Source of the DNA: Blasia pusilla
Lineage: Eukaryota; Marchantiophyta; Marchantiopsida; Blasiales
DNA length: 64,000 bases
Reading direction: 5' to 3'
Assembly: GCA_050084515.1 (NCBI GenBank)
Contig: CM114272.1
Location: forward strand, 31,992,001 to 32,056,000
Position 1 is the stretch's first letter. Each line of letters begins with the position of its first letter. This document shows, one piece after another, positions 38,088 to 52,300 of this stretch. Under the pieces are notes generated by a model. The model saw nothing but the letters and a program-made list of their open reading frames with translations, had not been told where the DNA came from and made no database searches. Position numbers and translations under genes: made by a program.

Positions 38088-39236
38088 TCAAAAAATGCAT
38101 AAAAGAAAATAGCAACAAACCAACGCAAACACCGGCTCAACGAGGTGCACGGTTGATAGCCTGAAACAAATCTGACAAGAACACAAGTGATTGGTCAGAC
38201 GTGAATGGACGACAAGGCGAGCGACCCCCATCACCTCCGCACGACGTATCAATGCCAAGGCTTGTGCACGTTGTAAGGCCATTGAGATGCATTGCCGAAA
38301 ATAAGTAGTAACTACAGAGAGAGAAGGACTACGGGAAGGGGCAAGGTGATGATTCTCGAGGGAGTGGTGAGCACATGTTTTCAGGAAAATATCAAAAGAC
38401 ACATGTAAATGACCGAATGCTTCCACTGCAAAAGGAATAAATCCACCAGTCACATGTCTCACAACATAACTTAACTTCTTGATTCTCGCTGCAGCTTCGG
38501 CCGCCAAACCTTTGGTATGTGCGGCTCGACACACCAAGTCAGAACGTGTTGGATCAACAACCAGGAGATCACCTAGTGTCCGGAATCCACCTTGAGACAT
38601 AACAAGATCCACTCTCCGACGAGAGGTTGTGTGTGTGGTTGAAGGTAGGACATGGAGTTGCTCTTGCCCAAAGGTGTATCCTGCAGTATGAGCCACCGAT
38701 GCTACCGCCTCTTTAATAACATCATGTGTGGCTGTTCGTTCTCCACCATGTGCACATCGAAGAATATGGATATCCTTGGCATCAATGGGATCCTCGTATA
38801 CACAATTCGGCACACCTAAGACAGAAGGATGGGGAAGTCCAAGACGTAATTGCAAAGCTATCGAGAATATACTTCGAGGAAAACAAAATGGAAGAATAAG
38901 AGGATTTGCAGTAAGCCACGCCCCCGCTCCGGTACCCACACATGAACATAGATGAGCTCGATTAGTGTTGGAGGGTGCCTCGGAGAGAATGCTGGAAAAT
39001 TTGATTTGATGCAGATTCTCGGAGATATGCTCTTGAAGTTGATCAAGCCCTTCCGTAATCAATTGACTGAAAGGGGGTAGAAATGCTTGTGTAGCAAGAG
39101 GAAGAAGAGCTCGTGCAGATCTCAGTTGTTGTTGAAATAACAAGTCCCCCTCCTCTACATGGCGATATGATCCATCAAGATAGGTGTATCTCCTTGGAGA
39201 AACCTTGAAGCCATAATCGGTGCTACCAACGCCCAA
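38088..39236 (-). pseudogene. C-terminal zinc-block and endonuclease-like domain of the non-LTR element
   Basis: This 382-residue open segment follows the RT after a frameshift. It carries RRYTYLDGSYRHVEE, then a Cys/His block (DIHILRCAHGGERTATHDVI near residue 175), then SRRRVDLVM, and 10-12 residues later GDLLVVDPTRSD. That is the spacing of a PD-(D/E)XK nuclease core. The tail SVVTTYFRQCISMALQRAQA matches a second fragment at about 56 kb. The start residue is only the first Met in the frame, not a real translation start. Confidence 0.68.
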
Positions 39237-40225
39237 CTCCCCAAAAAGGCTGCGGGAGCATATGCGACTGTGGAGGACAATCCGACCGCTCCAAAAGAAA
39301 AAGGCAAGATAGCTTGTCCTGAAGCAAAGATACCATCCTTTCCCTCAAAGGTATTTGGGCCAAGAAGTTGACAAAAAGTTGCAAAGATAGAAGCATCAAA
39401 AGAGGCCAACCGATGTAAGAACCTTGAAGTAGAAGGACAAGTGCAAAGAAGGTAAGAAGGGCGTCGTAGAAAACATTGGGAGAGAATCCCATAAGCTACT
39501 TGGGGATCCCCAAGATGAGGTAACAAATGAAGCCATCCCACGTCTTTCAAAAGGGCCTCATCCAAGAACTTTGAGACATAGTCGATGAAGCCAATTAGGA
39601 CCCCAAGAACTCTAACCCCTTCCATGTAGATGGGAAAATCATGAGTAGGTGGGGTGAATCTTGAGGGAAGGCATGAAGGAGACCATACTCCACATTTACT
39701 AGGTTGGACTTTAAGGTTTAAGAAAGAGAGTTGCTCCACACAATGGGTATAAGCAAGAACCACTTCAGAAGGAGGACCTATAATGTGAGTATCATCAGCA
39801 ATAGAAGGGAAAAGACAAGATGGAAATGCTTGCGCTAATGCTCGAAGGGCACAAAAATGGGCAATGGCAAAGAGTGGGCTCCCCATGGGATCACCTTGAC
39901 GTGTGCCACAAGCCGATTGTAGAATATTATATTCCCCAAAAGTAGCATGATGGGAATAGATAATGGGCATATCATAGGCATAGAAGGAGCGAACAAATGG
40001 AATGAGGCTCACGAGTTGTCCTCCTGCACAACGTAACTCCTCAAAGATGGCCGCAGGAGAAATTGCATTAAATGCGTTAGTCGCATCGACTTGAATTGCT
40101 ACCCAATATGGATGAATATCAAGAGTGGAGCGAATCCCATGCATCACAGCCTCACAACCTCTAGGAGTTGCCACTCCAAATTGATGAGGAAATAAGTGGG
40201 CACTAAAGTGAGGACGAAATTGCAA
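39155..40225 (-). pseudogene. Reverse transcriptase domain of the non-LTR element
   Basis: This 356-residue open segment covers the RT palm and thumb, with the motifs A (DATNAF), B (RQGDPMGSP) and C (ADD) given above. The first catalytic Asp and both Asp of motif C are present. The usual Tyr/Phe before ADD is Ile. Just upstream a TGA (near 40235) separates it from EVLYRLVS in the same frame. Downstream a frameshift near 39190 leads into the endonuclease segment. It therefore cannot make a whole protein. Confidence 0.75.
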
Positions 40226-41604
40226 GCATAGGGATCAACTAACCAAGCGATATAAAACCTCTCCACCTGAAGAAGGCTTATCCATAGCCAACAAACGACA
40301 AGCTCCTAAGAGCCTAGAGATAGAGAATGGGAGACGACATGCCGCCATATGTGCACACACCTTATATAGAGAGACAAAGCCACTTGTTGAATCTGCTAGG
40401 ATAAAGCAATCGCAGAGATGCTAAAAACCATCCCTGATAGCCCGCTTGTTGATAAGCGAGGAGTATGCAGAAAGGCCCTTGTGAAAAGCTCCAAGTCAAG
40501 GTCCGTTGTATAGTCTTCCACAAAAGATGGAGCATCGCCACTTGAAGGAGGATGAAGAGCTTCTAAGAGAGCCACTGTTTCCGCACTTGGAACTGCCGGA
40601 GAAAGAGGACCCAATGCTCGAGCTGCACGTGAAAACTCACCAACCTACCTCAAAAGTAGACTTTGTCGAAGACGTTTTTGTATTGAAGGCCTCCCATGAT
40701 TGGCATGTTGAGTGGGATGAGCCGCAGCTAAGGCCTCTGCTCAAAGTACATGCTCATTCTGAAGATTCTCCCAATCCCCAGACATAAAGCGTTGAATACG
40801 TGTGGAGGTTTCACGATGACCCCTTGGAGGGAGGACTAAAACCCATTGTGGGAAGAGTAATAGGAGATACTAAGCACTTATATCTGTGGGGTCACGCGCT
40901 AACCTTTCTATTAGGAAAAGCAAAGCTTGTTGGGTGATGGGGCGAAGAGCAATAAGAATGCGAGTGTAGAGTCTAGGACAAGGAAGACCTGGATGGAAAG
41001 AGCGAAGGAGATCAATTTGGCTTAACCAGGTCCAAGAAATTGTTGTGGGGAGTGCAATAGGAGGTGGTATCGGGTTAGGGATTGAAGGCCCATGCATGGA
41101 TTGATAGTACCGCTGATGTCTTTTGATCCCATTAGGAGCAAACTCCTTACCACAAGGTATGCAACGAACCTTTGGTACAAATGGAGAAGTAGAAGGGTTA
41201 CAAGGAGAGGAGGTGGGAGGTGCAAGAGGTGGTGATGGCCAATGATGAGGGGGTAAGTAGGTTGGGGAAGGAGGAGGAGGAAGAGGGGAGATTCAGGTAG
41301 AATAGATGGGAGTTGGAAGCAAGGGCATAGATGAGATATGTGGGGATGGCAAAGTAGAAGGATTCGGTAATAATGAATCAAGATTAGGCTCAATAGGACA
41401 AGGCGAAGAAGGGACAAGAGGATAATCTAGAAGAAATGTAGCAAGTGTAATGGGTGTATTAGCATCTGGAGGAAAATGGTGAGATCTACGATGAGGAGGT
41501 GAACCAGGGGGAGAGGTTACGGTTGTTGGAGGGCGTGTAAAACCAGATAAGCGAGTAGACGGAGAATCCAACTCTATCTTTGATGACATAGATAGATGAA
41601 ACAT

Positions 41605-44559
<2,955 letters not shown>

Positions 44560-44821
44560 GTGCAATTTTATTTTTGTTCGGCTCAATTGAGCTCAAGTTG
44601 ACTGTCGACTGAGCTCGTAAGTGGTAGTTTATGACTCACTCACTCTCACTTGCTATGGCCATTTGCTCTGTCTAGCTTGAGTTGAGTGCTAAGAGCCCAT
44701 GCCTCTTCTATAGCAGTTGCTGCGGTTGATGCCTCTGAGGATTGCAAAAGGCGCTCTGTGGTGATTCGGACAATCATACACATTGGTCGGGGGCAAAAGG
44801 CAAGGAAGAGATGGGGAAGCG

Positions 44822-45342
44822 TAGTGTCACAACTTTTTAGGATAGATCAGAGAGATCTGGTAGAGCACCTTTGCGAGTAGAGGAGGATAAGCTGAGGAGG
44901 TTGAGGATGACGTGCTGAGGTCTTGGGAAACATGAGAGAGTAGGTTTCCCTTCGTTTCGGCTCATTTGGAGCCATATAGAGAAACTTACTATTTTGGGTA
45001 AGTTTCTATGTTTGGTAGAGTTGACTTTTCCCTTTGGGAAGTGGCCCTTGACCTGCTATAACAGGTCAAGATCCAAGGAGGTGACTTGCGAGCATAGGTT
45101 ATCGAGGAAAGAGCTTGGGAGAGGGAAGGGGGTATACCTCAAGGAGAGAGAGCTGGAGAGCTCATTCTCTCTTTGTTAAACCTCTTGGCATGAGGCGGAG
45201 GAGGTATGGTCTTGCTTGCCTTGTGAGTGTAACCCAAGCCTCTCAATAGGAGTGGGTTTGGTTTGACATTGAGAGAGACGTGTGAGAGTGCACACATTTG
45301 AGAGTTATGGTGTTGCGAGAGATTGGATCTACTTGATTTACA
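44822..45342 (+). repeat. 5' LTR of copy A, left-truncated
   Basis: It aligns from TGTCACAAC/TGTCACCAC onward with 55185-55670, including TTTCGGCTCATTTGGAGCCA, CTTACTATTTTGGGTAA and GGGGGTATACCTCAAGGAGA. It ends GATTTACA. The first ~128 bases of the LTR are missing. Numerous substitutions between the two LTRs show an old insertion. Confidence 0.85.
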
Positions 45343-47270
45343 AAGAGAAAATGAGTAAGTGAGAGAGCTTCATGGGGGAGCTCACTGGTCACTCGCTGGT
45401 TTTGCAAGTTGGGGATCGTATTCCCCGTTCAACAATTCATGGGAGTGCTCACTGGAGCAAGAGCCGCTTACTTTTGATGTTTCCTTTGCCGATTTTTTGT
45501 GTGGAAGAGTGGTGCGCGGAAGCGCTGCCCAATTTTTGATAGGGATTGAGTATGGGGGCGGGTTTCCCCATGTTGATGCTCTCGAGAGCACCGTGTAGCT
45601 TACTGATTTGTATTTTCATAGGTTTATATTTTCATTGGGAGAAATCAGCGCGGAAGCGCTCCCAAATTTTGCGTAGGAGAAAGAGACATTGGGCTGCATG
45701 ACAGTCCTTGTCAGTTTATGGTGGTAAATCAAATGGAAAAACCAATTTAAAGAGGTCGTAGATCAAGAAGTGATGTACGCTGTTGAAGAAATAGTGCACA
45801 ATTTGGAAATTGGAGCACGGAGTTATGATCATTTTTGTTGGGCTGCCATAGCCACGGTTCCAAGGAGTGAGTGAAAATTTGAAATTTTTGGGTGGAAATT
45901 CTTTCTTGAGAGGTAGAAAAAAAATCAGTTTACTTGGTGGATAGGACAAGTGAATTCAGCTACTTAGAGGTAGGGTGAGTAGATCCCATTTTTGGTGGGT
46001 TTTTGACCCTCAATAGTAGCAGGGATTTGTCGTAAGGCATTCAATTTGCAGACCTGTCATGAGGGGGGCTATCAAGTAAAAGATAGTGGAGATCCAATTT
46101 TTCCGGGGGTTATTCTCGTTAAAAATAAAATTAAAAAAAATTGGTGGGGGACAACGTCTGTCCTACCACGTCCTAGCCGAATGTCTCGAAGACGCGCAAA
46201 CCGGCTGTGCACTTGCTACCGCCATTGTATGTTGTGTGGTTTGTCTATGCTTTAGGGCCGCTACCCGGTTGTCGGACCTCCTAGACGTGCGTTGCTTCGT
46301 CCGACCCTACGTTACTGCTGCTTGTAGAGCCGGACGTCTGAATGTCTGTCCCAGACCGCCGCGGCTACGTGTGTTCACGGCCGGCCGTTTGCATTTTGGA
46401 TTGATGGGGTCGTAGTGTTCTGTCTGCTTTGTTATGCCGCCCGAGGAAGATTGAGTGCCGTGTCGTGACGCCCTCAATCGCAACGCGCCACCAATTGCCA
46501 CGTCGTGCCACTTATAGCCGCACCGCACCGTCTCGATTGCCGAGCCGCACCATCAATGGAGAGCAGAGCGTGTATTGTTGTTGAGGAGGGTATGCCGCTG
46601 AGTGCCACACCCTATTATTGAGTACCATGCTTTTTGTAGCCGTTTCATGCCACGAGTGCTGCACGGTACCGCTGGACCCCCCGTCGCACATCGAGGAGAT
46701 TTGAGCATCGTCAGTACCAGAGGAGTACGACTTGCTGCTTAGAGAAGTTGTCTTCACGACCGAGTTGGGGTCGAGGTTTTTCAATTGTTGAGGTGCGACA
46801 TCGACATTTATTTTCATGTTATCCATTCTAGTCTTTTGCCCTGCATGTAGTAGGGATTTCTAGGTATTGGGAAGTTATTTGGGGATATTGGGTTTCGTAC
46901 AAATGCTGAGAGCATCATTAATGTATGGGTTTAGGGGACATAGACCTGTGTGGATTGTCTAGAGTTGTGGGATGTCCTGTCAATGAGAGGATAGGACAGT
47001 AGTCTATTTTCCGCACCGCTCCGCTTATTGCCGCACAACACACGTCTTAGTGAGAAAGTGTGGATTGAGTGCCACATGTTTAGTTGAGTGCTTGAGTGAT
47101 TACTCGTGAGGTTGAGAGTGATCGTGTGAGTGGGGCACGAGGTTCATCACGGCGTCCTTTCTGACTTTGAGAGGTGAGGTGGTGGACCTGAGAGTAGCTC
47201 TAAAGGGTTGACCTAGAGTGGCGCGAGGTTTCGAGAGTCTCCACGTGAGAGACCACCTTGATCTCCTTCT
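45343..47270 (+). other. Long leader of copy A with GNRA-type hairpins
   Basis: No long open frame is present. GCGC-GGAA-GCGC hairpins occur at 45515-45526 and, as AGCGC-GGAA-GCGCT, at 45647-45660. GGAA fits the GNRA tetraloop pattern. From 45796 the leader is homologous to copy B (58303 onward), including CCGC-rich blocks with many GCCGCACCGC-like words. A packaging or dimerisation role is only a guess. Confidence 0.6.
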
Positions 47271-49959
47271 GTGTCGTCTTCAGATGAGGGGGAGAGTGTA
47301 GAGGAGTGTGTTAGTGATCCACGGCACACATTGAGTGGTTCTACCAGTTGGGCGTACGAGATGGACGACCGAGGTAGAGGACCGCGTAGGTTTTCGGGTG
47401 CTATAGGCTCTATGGAGTTACATAACTTCATGGTGGAGTTTAGGAGTTGGTGTGACTCACAGCGGGCTAGGAACTCCAAAGAGTTCAACCCGTTTACACC
47501 ATGGAACCGAATGTTCCAACATTTAGAGGGGGCACCTATGGACGATTACCATGAGTTCTCGCAGAGATATGCCCATGAGATTGAGGCCTGGAAACTCTAC
47601 TATGACCCACACTATGTGTCATGGACCGAGCCATTTCCACATGAAGAGGAGGAGTCAGGAGAGGGTCCCTCCACCAGTGATGTTGTAGGAGGGGTGACTT
47701 GCATTGAAGCAGTTGCATCGTCCAGTCGATTTCGTCCCAGGTTCAACCCCGTGGTTGAGTTCTTCGCTCAGTTAAGGGCGAGCTACCAAGGGGTACAAAC
47801 CAATAAGTTGCGGAGCATCCACAACTTCCAGAGGCACCCGGATGAGAGTTTGCATGAGCCCTACACCCGCTTGTATCGGCTGATTAACGTCACTTAGGGG
47901 GTGACAGAGGCTAAGGCTATCTAGTCATGGTACGCGATGCTGGATTGTAATGTACAAGAAGTATAAAAATTGGTCTTTTTACAATAATTTAATGAGTTTG
48001 ATCCCCAAAAGGATCATGATTATGTGAAAAGAGAGTTCAAGATGGCATTTATCTTGCAATAGTTATAGTTAAGTGCGTACAATTCGGATTCAATCACTTA
48101 TCAGTGTATTCTTCTCTCTATTAGTACCAAGATTTATTTCCTCGATTCTCTCTAGTGCAATTGAATTCACGCTCAGGTAGATCTCCACTCAACACCAAAG
48201 AACCTCACAGAGACCTAAACAAAAAGCTGGCTTCTCCTACTTTCGGAACTCAATCCGTCTAGGCAGGCTACTCTCTACTGAACACATTTCTTACAACTCA
48301 ATGTTGATTATTCTAATGATGACAGTGTTCTCCTGATCCACTCTTCACTTTGCAGACCCAATAAGAATTCTCAGACATATGCATCACACATCAGAATGAA
48401 GAAATGAGTTCTTTACTACTCCATCAAGAATGAGAAAGCTTCAAAGTGTATACAAGCTTGAGAGGGTACTACTCCCTTGCTCAGACCACTCCTACAGCAT
48501 AAGGACTCTGAGAAAGAATGATGAGCATAGCTACTTTCATGCTTCTTAAATATCTTCCAAGACAGTAGTAGGTCCAAAGATCTGAAGCGCCTATTAGGAA
48601 TCTAGTGTCTATTGAGAGTTTGTAACTACCTTGATCTACGGTTCTCTTATCTTTTCCTATGATCGCTATGAATCCGCTAGGCATGACTGTCCAAACTTCC
48701 TATTTGGTCCAAAAAGTCACGCCTCTTCCTAGCCTAAGTGTTCTAATGATTTTAACTGTACCGCTTAAAATCACGTCGGGTCTTAGCTTCGTTGCGAAGT
48801 CTGAACTTCTTCTTCTTCCCTTGAGGATGAAGCTCTTCCTCTTGGTCTGAAGACGAAGCGCTGCATTCTCCGTGCTTGTTCCAAGTGCTTCGTTCCTCGT
48901 GCTTTGCTGAAGAGCAAGTACTTCTTTCTCTTCTTCTTCACTGTGCTTCGTTCAAGAGTGAAGCACTTCATACACAAGTTCTTAATAAGGCTTTGTTGTC
49001 TTGTCCGAGCTTCGCTCTTGGTCTTTAGACTTTGTTACCGCATTTCCCTCTCCTCTAAGGCAAATCCTTGATTTTCCACCTCTCTGCCGTGTCCTAGGAG
49101 CTTTGTGATCCATTTCAATATTACTCATTCTTCCAATACACAAACATAATATCTAAAAAAGTCATGTATATACAACCTTTACTTTATAGAGTCTTCATTC
49201 CTTGAATCAAAAGGTGTAAATCTCAAAATTACAAAATTGTGGGTATCACATTGACCAGACCCTACGGACACGTGTATGGGAGGGGTGCTTCTTATGAACA
49301 CCTCCCCTACGGTGAGAGATGTTTTTAGGACCGCCGAGAACATTGAGCGCAACATGGCAGAGGAGACCATAGCCATCATGGGTTCTGGGCGAGAGTAGTC
49401 ATGATTGCCTGCACCACCAGTGTAGCAACGTGGATTCCGAGATAGGTTTGTGGCACCACGAGCTCAGGGAGGATACCAAGAGGCCGTGCCACAGAGACCT
49501 TTGCCTTCATGAGCGGCTCAGGAGCAACCGCTTGCGATTACTTGTTGGTCATGTGGTGGAGCCCATCATCAACGCGATTGCACTCGCCAAGGTCATGGTC
49601 TTTTGCCTCAACGTGGAGGAGGAGATGGTGCTGCACCAGGAGGTTATCAGTGTGACTATTGTCAGAGATATGGTCACACACGCGCCACATGTTTCAGCTT
49701 GCACCTTAAGTTATGTTCCGACCGAGGGCCAGAGAGGGCACTAGAGCAAGTTTCCAGTTCGCGTGGGCCTAGAGGTCGTACACCATGTGGTCCCGTTGGG
49801 GGACGAGGAGTTGGATTTGCTCAAGGGGATGGTGGAGTTTCCCATGGAGGAGGTAGAGTCCCACCACCTAGAGACGTCGAGGGAGACGCCGGGCATGAGG
49901 CTAGGATGGGTGCTCAGATACAGGGAACATATTGCCACTATGGCATTGAGGTTATCTGA
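47271..49959 (+). pseudogene. gag of copy A, two CCHC zinc knuckles, split by a solo LTR
   Basis: Capsid/nucleocapsid precursor. The first open part (47271-47897) has an acidic N-terminus and a capsid-like segment, VVEFFAQLRASYQGVQTNKL. It ends in TAG at 47895 where copy B has CAG (60221). A second CAG to TAG lies at 47922. The solo LTR 47946-49250 then interrupts the gene. After it, in the 49603-49959 frame and just before it, come two knuckles: C-W-S-C-x-H-x-C at 49543-49583 and CDYCQRYGHTRATC at 49651-49692, then a Gly/Pro/Arg-rich tail. Copy B has the same two knuckles, the first broken by TGA. Confidence 0.82.
47946..49250 (-). mobile_element. Solo LTR inserted in copy A gag
   Basis: The 1305-bp insert starts TG and ends CA in either reading (TGTAATGTAC ... 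GGGTATCACA). It is flanked by TGGAT (47941-47945) and TTGAC (49251-49255). Copy B shows the uninterrupted site TGGAC, so the original 5-bp duplication was TGGAC with one later change in each copy. Five bases is the usual LTR-retroelement duplication. Read on the minus strand it begins TGTGATACCC and has a CTATAAAG box about 70 bases in. A CTTCG/CGAAG-rich block lies at 48790-48990. No internal gene is present. Confidence 0.82.
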
Positions 49960-50956
49960 TGCCGGATCCATGGCATCGACGTCTTATGGAGCCACCAGAG
50001 ATATGGAGGATCCTGGTTGGATGTGCGGGGTTGCCCAGATGGAGGCAGCTATAGTTGTTACGCATGGAGCAGCCGTAGAGTTGGATCGACAGTATGGGGA
50101 AGCCAGAAAACAGACCAGGCTTCCTCAGTCTTTCAGGTTGTCCGAGGCGATAAGGACCCCATTGATGGGTCATGATCAGAGTTCTCAAAGAGTTGGTGAT
50201 GTTGTTGGTATGCAGGCACGGAGGGCAATGGGAGAAGTGAGTGGGATGACTCATATTGTTGATGATCAGGAGAAAGATGTATCGAGCACATTGTTGGGGT
50301 CAGCCACTATTGTGTACCGCGTTCCTTTATTTTCTGCTTCCGATGTTATGACATTGGGAGAAACACCCGCCGAGGTTTTCCGGCAGGCCGCTACGCTATG
50401 TGAGCGTGGAGATGGAGTTCATGCATCACGTTCAAAGGTGATTGTAGAGGAGGTGATGGACCTGCCCTTGGAGCCGATGCTCGGGCCGTCCACGTCAGAT
50501 TCATGGCAAGCTACGGCTGCTAGGATGGCGGAGATGCCCGCTAGACCCGCGATAGAGCGTGCCATGGCTTCTCTTGGTGGTTTTTTGCTGGATAATTGGG
50601 GAGAGGTCTTCTAGTTGATGTGTCTAGGAGGAAGAGCTTTTAGTCCGCAGCGTATCTTGTTGGATTCAGGAGCGCAACCCTTGATGTTGGGGAAAGCCGC
50701 ATTCAGAGGTTTGGGCCTAACAAGGGCTGATGTGGATCATTGTCCATTCCAGATACAAACATCCTTGGATGGAGCAAGTACCACACAGTATATCACCCGA
50801 CATGAGATCATGGTGAGGATTCACCCCGAACACCTTACAGATGAGTCCGTGTTGCGATCCAAGGCGATAGTGACCGATGTAGAGTCCTACGACGTCTTGG
50901 TTGGTGGAGCGATGTTATACCCGATCGAGTTTTCCCTGGATTACTCGGAGGAGTGA
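49763..50956 (+). pseudogene. Pol N-terminus and aspartic protease of copy A
   Basis: The polyprotein continues in this frame through a long non-conserved spacer. A TAG at 50612 interrupts it where copy B has CAG (61631). The protease follows: RILLDSGAQPLML, with the catalytic D-S-G at about 50663-50671, then VESYDVLVGGAMLYP, a retropepsin-like flap and second half. In copy B a one-base loss (GATTCAGAGCG against GATTCAGGAGCG) destroys D-S-G at about 61685. The spacer between knuckles and protease is unusually long for this family. Confidence 0.78.
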
Positions 50957-51360
50957 TCATCCTATAGACCAAGATAGCAATCAGGTGATGGGCACCTTAG
51001 CTCATTACCCGTTCGATTCATAGGTGCAGTGATCGAGCGACAGCGAGGAGAGATGGCGACCTTAGCAGCGCCATCACTTGGCCTAGTGATTTGATTGAGG
51101 GACATGTCCATGCAGAAGATACTCTCATTTGTGACATATCTATGGAGAGGAGTGTTATGGTAGCCGCATCAATCCGTGGAGGAGAGGTTCCGCTTTGGGG
51201 CTCGATTGAGGAGCTTCACCGCTTAGCCACTGAGCATGTATAGATCGCGTGGACCGAGATATTTGCACCAAAGCGTGACGGGTCGGAAGAACTCGAGGTA
51301 TCCAGGAGCGCTACTATGACCCCTTTGGATACTACCCCGATTGTGTGGTGCATCCCAGAG

Positions 51361-52300
51361 GAGGGTATTCGGGTGTCGGATCTCTTTGGAGGGATCAACA
51401 CCGGGTTAGTTGTTGTTTTGCAGGCATGAGTACGCATGCAGTAGTACTTGTATATGGAGATTGATGATGTTGTGAGGCGCGCTTCACTTCACCATGTGGC
51501 GCAATTACGCCTCCATTTTCCTAAATCATTGTCTGCGTCCGCTATCCAGGGATACCAGAGTTCCCTACCGAGGGATATTTCATTGTTGGGGGCGCAGAAC
51601 TTGGAGCGGGTAGGGATGATAGACTTGGTCATTGTTGGTTGGCCGTGCCAGGGCCAATCGAGTGATGGACAAGGTAGCGCGTTAGCTGACACTCGGTCTA
51701 GGTTGTTTTGGGAGACAATGTGGATTTTGCGACACTTGCAGGAGCATCAATCTCGTTCTCTAGCATACATTCTAGAGAATGTGGTGATCTTGGGAGATTT
51801 AAGGTCATGGGTGGTGACAATTGCATATCTGGTGCATGCATGGATCGGCTCAGCAGTATTTTTGCATGCGGCGAGTGTAGGTTCTAAAGCACACTGTCTG
51901 CGTCTTTGGTGGACCAACTTGGTGCTACACGAGGTTTTGCAGAGGATATATGCGCAAGTGGAGCGCCCCTCAAAGCTTTTGGTGGATTCCATATTGGATC
52001 CAGGCTATCAATCATAGGCAGTGAGGCACGATGATCGACCGCCATTGATTGTGGTCAATGGGATTGGCATGCCACGAGCAGCCTTTCCCATATTTGTGAG
52101 TTTTCAGAGGCTGGATTTGGCTTGGTTTGGGATGACTAGGTACAGCAATTGGTGGAGCCCAACGCCAATGAGCGTGAGCGATCGATGGGATTTCCCACAA
52201 GAGTGACGGCAGTATCGTCACTATCAGAGGCATCATAACGTCATGTCTTGGGTCAGGTAATGGACGTGAATTGCTTGATATGGATTTTCAACTTAGGAGT
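51361..52300 (+). pseudogene. C5 cytosine DNA methyltransferase domain of copy A
   Basis: A DNA (cytosine-5) methyltransferase domain lies between protease and RT. Motifs in canonical order: I, GIRVSDLFGGINTGL (51364 on; copy B has DLFGG with Leu before it); II, YLYMEIDD; IV, DLVIVGWPCQGQS with the catalytic Pro-Cys at 51643-51648; VI, ILENV with its Glu at 51775-51777; VIII-like, HCLRLWWTN; then a short target-recognition stretch (SILDPG, VRHDDRPP); and IX/X, remnants of VEPNADERER and GFP (clearer in copy B). The order I to X excludes the permuted DRM type. The GPIDLVI-G-PC, LF-E, ENV and W-N spacing most resembles DNMT3, from memory. In-frame stops at about 51426-51440 and 52018, plus frame changes, make it dead. 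Confidence 0.83.

Larger units (their letters stand above)
38088..41604 (-). mobile_element. Decayed non-LTR retrotransposon with restriction-like endonuclease signature
   Basis: The minus strand reads, in order: a Pro/Ser-rich N-terminus; a C2H2-like finger VRCIPCGKEFAPNGIKRHQR (about 41160-41100); a conserved pre-RT segment (RFMSGDWENLQNEHVL); an RT domain with AIQVDATNAFNAIS (motif A), GTRQGDPMGSP (motif B) and IADDTHIIG (motif C); then a HILRCAHGGERTATHD Cys/His block; and RRVDLVMS...GDLLVVDPT, a PD-(D/E)XK-like site. An N-terminal finger plus a C-terminal endonuclease is the plan of R2/CRE/Utopia-type elements. The exact clade is not assigned. At least four frameshifts or stops break it (near 40700, 40400, 40235 and 39190). 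The 3' end below 38088 is unresolved; the hAT right end is only 270 bases away. Confidence 0.72.

Noticed and set aside
47941-49255. Insert in gag as a DNA transposon
   Set aside because: Ends are TG...CA with a 5-bp target duplication, which fits an LTR. The terminal inverted similarity is only a few bases.
51361-52300. Methyltransferase as a bacterial contaminant or restriction enzyme
   Set aside because: It occurs twice at the same place inside a Ty3-type pol, flanked by protease and RT in the same orientation.
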